NCBI RefSeq assembly: GCF_041200175.1
Contig: NZ_CP165727.1
Span: 7,062,001-7,126,000, forward strand
Origin: Streptomyces sp. R33
Lineage (GTDB): Bacteria; Actinomycetota; Actinomycetes; Streptomycetales; Streptomycetaceae
Direction of reading: 5' to 3'
Length of the DNA stretch: 64,000 nt
The translations under genes and the position numbers were made by a program. The stretch's first letter is position 1. Each line of letters opens with the position of its first letter. The notes beneath the pieces were generated by a model. It was not told where the DNA came from, made no database searches, and saw only the letters and a program-made list of their open reading frames with translations. This document shows positions 44,369 through 51,063 of this stretch, one piece after another.

Positions 44369-45607
44369 CTAGTTGCCGACGCGGCGGCGCACGTCCTGGA
44401 AGGCGGTGTAGTTGGCGATCAGCTCGATCTGCCCGGGCGGCGCCAGCTGCACGGCTTCGTCGAGGGTCTCGCACACCCGGAAGTCCAGGCCCGCGACCTC
44501 GAGCCGGACCGCGAGGTCCAGCTTGCGGTCACCGATCACGAAGATCGGGTGGCCGGCCAGGCGCGGGTAGTCCACGTCCCACAGCCAGGAGGTGTCCGTG
44601 CCGTCGGCGCCGCGCGCGTTCACCGAAAGGATCACCGGGGTCGGCGGCGGGTCGATCAGCGAAAACGTTTCGAGCCAGCCCGCCGGGTTCTTGGCGAGCA
44701 GCAGGCGCAGCTCACGGCCCTGGAAGTTCACCACGTCGTAGCGGCCGGCGACGGCCTGCACCTGGTACATCCGCTCCAGCGCGACCTGCGGCGGGACGCC
44801 GAAGACGGCGGCCACGGCGGCCGAGGTGGCGGCGTTCGCCTTGTTCGCGCGGCCCGGCAGCTGGAGGTGGATCGGCCAGGCCGAGCCGTGCGGGTCCAGC
44901 ACGTGGTCCCCGGACAGCACCCAGCTCGGGGTGGGGCGCCGGAAGCCGCACTCGCCGCAGAACCAGTCGTCGCCGGGGCGCTGCATGACGCCACCACAGG
45001 AGGGGCACGACCAGGCGTCGTCCTTCCACTCCTGGCCGGCGGCGACCCACACCACGTTCTGCGAGGAGGAGGCCGACCACACGATGAGCGGGTCGTCGCA
45101 GTTCGCGACGATGACGGCCTTGGAGCCCTGGAGCCCCTCGCGCCACTTCTCCGCGAGCATGCGGGTCTCGGCGGCGCGGTCCAGCTGGTCGCGGGAGAGG
45201 TTCAGCAGGGCGATCACCTTGGGGGTGACGTCCCGGGCGACCCCGGCGAGGTACTTCTCGTCCACCTCGATGACGCCGTACTTGGCGTCCGAGCCGCCCG
45301 CGAGGGCGGAGGTGATGCCGGCCGGCATGTTGGCGCCGAGGGCGTTGGAGACGACCGGACCGCTGGCCCGCAGGGCCTCGGCGATCAGCCGGGTCGTCGT
45401 GGTCTTGCCGTTCGTCGCGGAGACGAGGACGACGTCGAGATGCTGCGCGAGCGCTCCGAGAAGATCGGGGTCGAGTCTGAGTGCGACCTTGCCACCGATC
45501 ACCGATCCGCTTCCGCGTCCCGCGGCCCGCGACACCGCCGCCGCGGCCTTGCCCGCCGTCACGGCCAGCTTGGCCCGCGGCGAAAGCGGCTCTGTGTTGC
45601 CTGCCAT
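44369..45607 (-). CDS. murT: Lipid II isoglutaminyl synthase, Mur ligase-like subunit
   Basis: A 412-residue Mur ligase relative. ATP P-loop ATNGKTTT (residues 64-71), a zinc ribbon with four cysteines (CPSC 201/204 and CGEC 217/220), and the C-terminal DUF1727 region. With GatD it amidates the second residue of the peptidoglycan stem. ATG 45607. Divergent from the deformylase gene with about 123 bases between. Confidence 0.95.
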   Translation of the reverse strand: MAGNTEPLSPRAKLAVTAGKAAAAVSRAAGRGSGSVIGGKVALRLDPDLLGALAQHLDVVLVSATNGKTTTTRLIAEALRASGPVVSNALGANMPAGITSALAGGSDAKYGVIEVDEKYLAGVARDVTPKVIALLNLSRDQLDRAAETRMLAEKWREGLQGSKAVIVANCDDPLIVWSASSSQNVVWVAAGQEWKDDAWSCPSCGGVMQRPGDDWFCGECGFRRPTPSWVLSGDHVLDPHGSAWPIHLQLPGRANKANAATSAAVAAVFGVPPQVALERMYQVQAVAGRYDVVNFQGRELRLLLAKNPAGWLETFSLIDPPPTPVILSVNARGADGTDTSWLWDVDYPRLAGHPIFVIGDRKLDLAVRLEVAGLDFRVCETLDEAVQLAPPGQIELIANYTAFQDVRRRVGN

Positions 45608-45730
45608 CGTCCCTTGTCCTCCTTGCGTCGGTCGGCCCCAGCCTATCCAGTACCGGCAGGGGCCTTGACCGCGGCGCCCCCGGGGCGCCGCAGATCTCCT
45701 CATATATTCGCCCGTCGTACCCTTACGGCC

Positions 45731-46294
45731 ATGCGACAGCGCCCCATTCCCGGTACCACCGGCCTCGTCCGCACCATGAGCCTGCTGGGCGATCCGGTGC
45801 TCCACTCGGCCTGCGCGGAGGTCACCGAATTCGGCCCGGCCCTCGACCGGCTCATCGAGGACATGTTCGCGACGATGTACGCCGCCGAGGGCGTCGGCCT
45901 CGCCGCGAACCAGATCGGCGTCGGACAGCGGGTGTTCGTCTACGACTGCCCCGACGACGAGGACGTGCGCCACGTCGGGCACATCGTCAACCCGCGCCTG
46001 GTGGCGGCCGACGGGGACGAGTTCCGCGGCCCCGAGGGCTGCCTGTCGCTGCCGGGTCTGGAGGCGGGCACGGTCCGGTACGACCGCGCGGTCGTCGAAG
46101 GGGTCACCTCCGACGGCGCGCCCGTACGGATCACCGGCACGGGGTTCTTCGCCCGCTGCCTCCAGCACGAGTGCGACCACCTCGACGGCACGGTCTACGC
46201 GGACCGGGTCACCGGGCTGCGCGCCCGGCGGCTGCGACGGGCGATCCGCAAGACCCCGTGGGGTGCGCGGGCCGCTGCGGCCGCGCAGAACTGA
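45731..46294 (+). CDS. def: Peptide deformylase
   Basis: A 187-residue metalloenzyme removing formyl from the start methionine. Motif 1 GVGLAANQIG (residues 54-63), motif 2 EGCLS with Cys104, motif 3 HECDH with His146, Glu147, His150. All metal ligands present. The C-terminus is an Ala-rich, arginine-rich tail. ATG 45731. A 22-bp palindrome after the gene is a terminator. Confidence 0.95.
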   Translation: MRQRPIPGTTGLVRTMSLLGDPVLHSACAEVTEFGPALDRLIEDMFATMYAAEGVGLAANQIGVGQRVFVYDCPDDEDVRHVGHIVNPRLVAADGDEFRGPEGCLSLPGLEAGTVRYDRAVVEGVTSDGAPVRITGTGFFARCLQHECDHLDGTVYADRVTGLRARRLRRAIRKTPWGARAAAAAQN

Positions 46295-46297
46295 GCG

Positions 46298-46319
46298 GGG
46301 GTCCCCGGCCGGGGACCCC
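46298..46319. terminator. Palindromic terminator of def
   Basis: A perfect 22-bp palindrome GGGGTCCCCGG/CCGGGGACCCC lies three bases after the def stop. It would form a strong hairpin in the RNA from either strand. Confidence 0.7.
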
Positions 46320-46324
46320 GTCCG

Positions 46325-46528
46325 CTAGGGGGTGTCGTCAAAGTCCCTCCCCCAGCTACCGCTGGGAGGTGCCCCCAGGCCGGCGGGGTCTGGCACGCGC
46401 GCTCGCGGCGTTGTCGTCGGTCGACGACGCGAGCGTCGCCTCCCTCCTCCGCCTTGCGATCACACGCACCAGACCCCGCCGGCCCCGCCCTCACGGGCGG
46501 ACGACGCTACTTTGACGACACCCCCTAG
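46325..46528. mobile_element. MITE-like inverted-repeat element inserted at CTAG
   Basis: About 204 bp with perfect 20-bp ends CTAGGGGGTGTCGTCAAAGT (46325-46344) and their complement (46509-46528). Inside are a second perfect 16-bp inverted repeat (46378-46393 with 46469-46484), a hairpin CCCAGC-TACC-GCTGGG and a central GTCGTCG/CGACGAC. No protein is encoded. If the outer CTAG is a target duplication, the terminal repeat is GGGGTGTCGTCAAAGT, as expected for a non-autonomous element moved by an IS5-type transposase. It lies between def and a TetR gene. Confidence 0.75.
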
Positions 46529-47169
46529 AAGCCCGGGCCGTCCAGGCGGTTGCCGGCGGTGGCCAGCCGGCCCCACAGCAGGTCGGTGAGTCCGGTGACC
46601 AACTCCGCACGCTCGCACGGCCGCTCGCCGAGCCACCAGTCGCCGGCGGCGTGCATCATGCCGACGATTCCGTGGCCCCAGATGCGGGCCAGGCGTTCGC
46701 CGCCGGGGCCGAGGTCCACCCGCTCGCCGATCACCTGGGCGAGCTCCTCGCCGAGCCGGCGCAGCAGCGGGGCCGAGTGCAGGCCCACGTCGAAGCCGCG
46801 CTCGGCGGCGTGCGAGTCCTCGGCCGGGTGCATCAGGAACCGGTACACCTGCGGGCGGGCCTCGATGGCCGTGAGGTAGGTGTCGAGGGTGGACTCCACC
46901 CGGCTGCGGCGTTCGGCCGGGGCGTCGAGCGCGGCCCGCAGCGAGTCGAGCAGGGCGTCGGTGTGCCGCACGGCGAGGGCCTGGTAGAGCCCCGCCTTGT
47001 CGCCGAAGTGCCGGTAGAGGATCGGCTTGGTGATGCCGGCCTCCGCCGCGATGGCGTTCATGGAGGCCTTGGGGCCGTCCCGGAGGACGACCCGGTCGGC
47101 CGCTTCGAGCAGCTCCCGCCTGCGGCGCTCGGCCGCTCCCGGTTCGCCGGCCTGCTGAGTGGTCTCCAT
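46525..47169 (-). CDS. TetR-family repressor
   Basis: A 214-residue repressor. N-terminal TetR helix-turn-helix in MNAIAAEAGITKPILYRHFGDK, followed by a helical ligand domain. Its stop codon TAG is the CTAG that ends the mobile element, so the insertion just misses, or remodels, the 3' end. It is divergent from an acyl-CoA dehydrogenase and two TTAC...GTAA palindromes lie between, a likely fatty-acid-type operator. Confidence 0.88.
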   Translation of the reverse strand: METTQQAGEPGAAERRRRELLEAADRVVLRDGPKASMNAIAAEAGITKPILYRHFGDKAGLYQALAVRHTDALLDSLRAALDAPAERRSRVESTLDTYLTAIEARPQVYRFLMHPAEDSHAAERGFDVGLHSAPLLRRLGEELAQVIGERVDLGPGGERLARIWGHGIVGMMHAAGDWWLGERPCERAELVTGLTDLLWGRLATAGNRLDGPGF

Positions 47170-47294
47170 GACGTGTTTCTCTCCCCGCCCTTGCGATGGT
47201 GCGTGACGCCCACGCAACGTAACACCCCGCACACCCTCGCGAAGGAATCGGCCGTCCCGCGGACGCCCCGCGGGCGGCTCGGAGGCGGCCCTGC

Positions 47295-47354
47295 TTGACA
47301 GTGCTTACTCGTCGGTAACAGACTGTGGCCACCGTAAGGGTTACCGCTAGTAAC
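47295..47354 (+). promoter_or_regulatory. Promoter with TTAC...GTAA operators for acyl-CoA dehydrogenase
   Basis: TTGACA (47295-47300) and CAGACT (47319-47324) 18 bases apart. Two palindromic sites overlap it: TTAC-N6-GTAA (47305-47318) in the promoter spacer and GTTAC-N5-GTAAC (47340-47354) just after the start. TetR repressors bind such sites; the adjacent TetR is the natural candidate. Confidence 0.6.
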
Positions 47355-47383
47355 GCACTGGTGGATGCACAGCTGGAGGGGAC

Positions 47384-48613
47384 ATGGCGGAGTTCACCAT
47401 GGAGCTCAATGACGACCAGAAGCAGGTACGGGACTGGATCCACGGCTTCGCTGCCGACGTGATCCGGCCCGCAGCCGCGGAATGGGACGAGCGCGAAGAG
47501 ACTCCGTGGCCCGTCATCCAGGAGGCCGCGAAGGTCGGCATCTACTCGCTGGACTTCTACGCCCAGCAGTTCTTCGACCCTACCGGCCTCGGCATCCCGA
47601 TGGCCATGGAAGAGCTGTTCTGGGGTGACGCGGGCATCGCCCTGTCGATCGTGGGCACCGGGCTCGCCGCCATCGGCGTCGTCGCCAACGGCACCGAGGA
47701 GCAGATCGGCACCTGGATCCCGCAGATGTACGGCACCCCGGACGACGTCAAGGTCGCCGCCTTCTGCTCCTCCGAGCCGGACGCCGGATCCGACGTCGGC
47801 TCGATGCGGACCCGGGCCGTCTACGACCAGGCCAAGGACGAGTGGGTGCTCAACGGCACCAAGACGTGGGCGACCAACGGCGGCATCGCCAACGTCCACA
47901 TCGTCGTCGCCGTCGTGGACCCGGAGCTCGGCTCGAAGGGCCACGCCTCCTTCATCGTGCCGCCGAACACCCCGGGCCTGTCCCAGGGCCAGAAGTTCAA
48001 GAAGCACGGCATCCGCGCCTCGCACACCGCCGAGGTGGTCCTGGAGGACGTGCGCGTGCCCGGCTCCTGCCTGCTCGGCGGCAAGGACAAGCTGGACGAG
48101 CGCCTCGCGCGGGCCCGCGAGCGGGCCAGGGCGGGCGGCGGCGAGCGGGTGAAGAACGCGGCCATGGCCACCTTCGAGGCCTCCCGCCCGGCGGTCGGCG
48201 CCATGGCCGTCGGCACCGCGCGCGCCGCGTACGAGGTCGCCCTCGACTACGCCAAGACCCGTACGCAGTTCGGCCGCCCGATCATCGACAACCAGGGCGT
48301 GGCCTTCCAGCTCGCCGACATGCGGACCTCCATCGACGCGGCCCGGCTGCTGGTGTGGCGGGCCTCCTGGATGGCGGTCGCGGGCAAGCCCTTCACCTCG
48401 GCGGAGGGCTCGATGTCGAAGCTGTTCGCGAGCGAAGTCGCAAAGAAGGTCACCGGTCAGGCGGTCCAGATCCTCGGCGGCAACGGCTTCACCCGCGAGT
48501 ACCCCGTGGAGCGCATGCACCGTGACAGCGCGATCTACACGATCTTCGAGGGCACCAGCGAGATCCAGCGCCTGGTGATCGCCCGCACGATCTCGCAGAT
48601 GCCGATCCGCTAG
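47384..48613 (+). CDS. Acyl-CoA dehydrogenase
   Basis: A 409-residue FAD enzyme for the first step of beta-oxidation. Motifs FCSSEPDAGSDVGSMRT (FAD/substrate) and RTQFGRPIIDNQGVAFQLADM, and the C-terminal ILGGNGFTREYPVERMHRDS then EGTSEIQ with the catalytic Glu. ATG 47384 with GGAGGGG just ahead. Likely repressed by the divergent TetR protein. Confidence 0.92.
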   Translation: MAEFTMELNDDQKQVRDWIHGFAADVIRPAAAEWDEREETPWPVIQEAAKVGIYSLDFYAQQFFDPTGLGIPMAMEELFWGDAGIALSIVGTGLAAIGVVANGTEEQIGTWIPQMYGTPDDVKVAAFCSSEPDAGSDVGSMRTRAVYDQAKDEWVLNGTKTWATNGGIANVHIVVAVVDPELGSKGHASFIVPPNTPGLSQGQKFKKHGIRASHTAEVVLEDVRVPGSCLLGGKDKLDERLARARERARAGGGERVKNAAMATFEASRPAVGAMAVGTARAAYEVALDYAKTRTQFGRPIIDNQGVAFQLADMRTSIDAARLLVWRASWMAVAGKPFTSAEGSMSKLFASEVAKKVTGQAVQILGGNGFTREYPVERMHRDSAIYTIFEGTSEIQRLVIARTISQMPIR

Positions 48614-48623
48614 CCGGGCCGCC

Positions 48624-48665
48624 GTGCCTCACGCGTGTGTCCGTCAGTGCACGGGCGTGAGGCAC
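48624..48665. terminator. Inverted repeat between convergent genes
   Basis: Perfect 11-bp arms GTGCCTCACGC (48624-48634) and GCGTGAGGCAC (48655-48665) around a 20-base loop; the right arm includes the last codons of the minus-strand gene. Probably a bidirectional terminator. Confidence 0.5.
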
Positions 48666-49399
48666 AGCGAGTGGGCGCCCTCGACCCACTTCTCGGGGAC
48701 GCTGATCAGGTCGCCGTCGGCACAGTCCGCGCCGCCGGTGCCCCGCTGCTTGGTGACCAGGTACTTGGCCAGCGGGGAACCGCAGGCCTCCGGAACCAGC
48801 TTCTCGTTGCGCAGCTTGTCCGCGTCGCGCACGCACGTCCCGACGGCCGGGCCGGTCGGCAGCTCGTCGTCCCCGGCCATCAGGCCCAGCAGCACGAGGA
48901 GGGGCGGAGTGAAGGCGATGAGCACGGTCGCCGCGAGGAAGACCAGCGCCGGCGGGCGGCGCCACAGCGGCTTGCCGGGGCGCAGTGAGGGCAGGATGCC
49001 GCCCGCCGGGGGAGCGAGCTTGACGAAGCGCGAGCGCGCTCCGAGGTTCAGCAGCACGGTCACCGGCGTGATGAACACCGACAGCGGACCCCACCAGCCC
49101 TGCCACAGGGTGTCCGCGGACATCGTGCGGTAGGTGGCGAGCCCGCAGTCGCGGCAGAACGGCCCCTCCTGGCGCAGGAAACGCATCAGGACGAACATGC
49201 CCTGGTGCCCTCGTACGGTGGCCTGCACGGCGGGCCCGGCCCCGCACACGCGGCAGCCGTACGGGGCCTGCGGCATAGGTGGGTGGCCGTACGGGCCCGC
49301 CTGCTGCGGCACGCCGTAGGGGCCCTGGGGGCCGCCCTGCTGCGGGGCGTACGGGTGGTGGTACGGGCCGGCGCCGTGCTGCGGTGGCGGAGTGGCCAC
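48644..49399 (-). CDS. Zinc-ribbon membrane protein of unknown function
   Basis: A 251-residue protein. A Pro/Gly/Tyr/Gln-rich N-terminus is followed by CRVCG...CRDCG, a four-cysteine zinc ribbon, then two predicted helices (about residues 105-122 and 150-175) and an extracytoplasmic end with several cysteines. GTG start at 49399 with GAGGAG ahead. An extension to 49447 is possible. Confidence 0.7.
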   Translation of the reverse strand: MATPPPQHGAGPYHHPYAPQQGGPQGPYGVPQQAGPYGHPPMPQAPYGCRVCGAGPAVQATVRGHQGMFVLMRFLRQEGPFCRDCGLATYRTMSADTLWQGWWGPLSVFITPVTVLLNLGARSRFVKLAPPAGGILPSLRPGKPLWRRPPALVFLAATVLIAFTPPLLVLLGLMAGDDELPTGPAVGTCVRDADKLRNEKLVPEACGSPLAKYLVTKQRGTGGADCADGDLISVPEKWVEGAHSLCLTPVH

Positions 49400-49459
49400 G
49401 GATGTCTCCTCGGGTCTCGCGGTGAACACCGGGCGGTCGGTGATCAACCGGCACCCTAG

Positions 49460-50430
49460 ACGAGTAAGTCCGAAGTGCTGGTCAGTGGTCGTAGGCGATG
49501 AGTGACCTGGTTAACGGTGTTCCGTTGGCCCGGTTGTGCCAGATCGCCGCGGTCAGGGCCAGGATCCGTTGCCCGACGCGGGCCAGGACTCCGGCTGGGG
49601 TCCTGGCTCCGTGGCGTTCGAGGTCGAGCTGGCCCTTGAGGGTGTCGTTGACCGACTCGATCAGCTGGCGGACCGGCTTGAGCAGGTGCTCGCCGGGCCG
49701 CGGTGTGCGGTTGCGGTAGCTGGGCCGGAGCAGGGTCAGGCCGTGGTCGGTCATGAAGGCGTCGAGGTGCTTGGAGACGTAGCCCTTGTCGCCGATGACG
49801 GTCTGCCCGGGGTGGGTGGCCAGCAGATCGGCGTCCTGGGTGAGCATGCCGGCCAGGACTTCCCGCTCGTCCGTTTTCGGGTTGGCCAGGGCCCAGGCGA
49901 CCGGGAGTCCGCCGGGGGTGCAGAGCAGGTGCAGGCGAAGACCCCAGAAGAACCGCGAGTGCGAGGGGCAGTAGGAGTAAGCGGCCCAGCCGGCCAGGTC
50001 GGACCGCTTGACGGTGGGCCGGGACCGGGCGCACTCCACCGGGGTGGAGTCCACGATCCACACGTCGTCGTGCCACAGATCGGTGTCCCGGGCCAGGGTT
50101 CGGATGAACCGGCCGATCAGTCTGTTCGCGGCCCGCAGGCGCTTGTTGTAGCCGGACTGCCCGGGCAGGTAGGGGAACTCGGCGGCCAGATGGCAGCGAG
50201 CGAAACGCAGCCACCTGGCCTCGGAGACGAAGCCGAGCACGGCCTGCATCACCGCGAGCGTCAACAGCTCGGCATCCGTCAGCCTCGGAGGACGGCCCGG
50301 CCGCCGCGTTCCTGCCAGAGAGTCATCGATCCTCACGTACAGTGCTGTCGCGAGGGTTTCGAGGTTTGTCGTCACAAGCGAACTAACGAGACCCTCGCTT
50401 CATGCGCTCGAAGACTTCGGACTTACTCGT
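49460..50430 (-). mobile_element. IS982-family insertion sequence
   Basis: About 970 bp, bounded by perfect inverted repeats ACGAGTAAGTCCGAAGT (49460-49476) and their complement (50414-50430), each flanked by CTAG (49456-49459 and 50431-50434). It carries one intact transposase gene. Looks recent: ends and reading frame are undamaged. Confidence 0.88.
49482..50375 (-). CDS. IS982-family transposase
   Basis: A 297-residue DDE transposase. Catalytic residues Asp109 (VDSTPVECA), Asp196 (IGDKGYV) and Glu240 (LIESVND) are all present, so it should be active. ATG 50375. Leu288 is encoded by TTA (49514-49512), the rare codon read by bldA tRNA, so full translation may be limited to late growth. Family from memory of the VKRSDLAGWA and WGLRLHLLC motifs. 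Confidence 0.9.
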   Translation of the reverse strand: MTTNLETLATALYVRIDDSLAGTRRPGRPPRLTDAELLTLAVMQAVLGFVSEARWLRFARCHLAAEFPYLPGQSGYNKRLRAANRLIGRFIRTLARDTDLWHDDVWIVDSTPVECARSRPTVKRSDLAGWAAYSYCPSHSRFFWGLRLHLLCTPGGLPVAWALANPKTDEREVLAGMLTQDADLLATHPGQTVIGDKGYVSKHLDAFMTDHGLTLLRPSYRNRTPRPGEHLLKPVRQLIESVNDTLKGQLDLERHGARTPAGVLARVGQRILALTAAIWHNRANGTPLTRSLIAYDH

Positions 50431-50733
50431 CTAGCCCGCGCGGCGGCCGCGGCAGCCGGACGCGGATCTGCGCCGGACGTGATCCCGCCCACGCCCGTGC
50501 GCCCCCTGAACACCGTTGCGGGGCACGGAGGCCGCCCCCTCCAAGGGACGCCGGGTGAACGAACCGGATACCGGGCATGAGCGCATGGTGAGCGGGCATA
50601 CACACCCTGAACTGGACCCTTGAAATGGGTTCCGTCCGGGGGCGGCGATCAGTAATACTCACCGCCACCGTGGATCGCGGATTCGACCGGGTGACCACCG
50701 GCCCTCCCGCCCCACTTTGCGAGGAGGTGCGCC
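50431..50733. other. Intergenic region after the IS; no gene seen
   Basis: About 300 bases without a convincing coding frame or ribosome site. No operator or hairpin stood out. The DUF5999 promoter must lie in it. Confidence 0.5.
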
Positions 50734-50919
50734 ATGTGCTCCCACCAGCCCCCCTGCCCGTCCGCCGACAGCGCCGATCACGACGCCGCCCGCACCGTGG
50801 CCTTCCACCCCGAACAGGGCTGGAGTCTGCTCTGCAACGGCCTGGTGATCTTCGACGATACCGGTGAGCTGCTCCCCGACGGCCGCGTGGTGGAACCCCG
50901 CCGCCCGGCCCTGGTCTGA
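50734..50919 (+). CDS. DUF5999 family small protein
   Basis: A 61-residue protein: MCSHQPPCPSADSADHDAAR, then HPEQGWSLLCNGLVIFDDTGELLPDG. GAGGAGGTG lies just ahead of the ATG at 50734. Three cysteines (CSHQPPC and LLCNG) may bind a metal or form a disulfide. DUF5999 is a common Streptomyces small-protein family of unknown role. Confidence 0.85.
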   Translation: MCSHQPPCPSADSADHDAARTVAFHPEQGWSLLCNGLVIFDDTGELLPDGRVVEPRRPALV

Positions 50920-50932
50920 GCGAGGAGGCCGC

Positions 50933-51025
50933 ATGCGCCAGCAGCTGATCCGCAAGCCCGTCCCCAAGCCCGCACCCCGAGACCTGGACCTGCGCACACC
51001 GTCGGGCAGACCCCTCCCGTACTGA
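50933..51025 (+). CDS. 30-residue basic microprotein
   Basis: Open frame of 30 codons, MRQQLIRKPVPKPAPRDLDL then RTPSGRPLPY, ending TGA at 51023-51025. A strong GAGGAGG ribosome site lies at about 50920-50928. It begins 13 bases after the DUF5999 stop, so the two are probably translated from one message. Rich in Pro, Lys and Arg; no homologue recalled. Confidence 0.55.
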   Translation: MRQQLIRKPVPKPAPRDLDLRTPSGRPLPY

Positions 51026-51063
51026 CGGGAGCTCCGACGTTACGCGGCCCCACCGGCTGGACT

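Noticed and set aside
49400..50733. IS982 insertion splitting a gene
   Set aside because: Sequences flanking the element do not join into a reading frame, so no gene appears broken.
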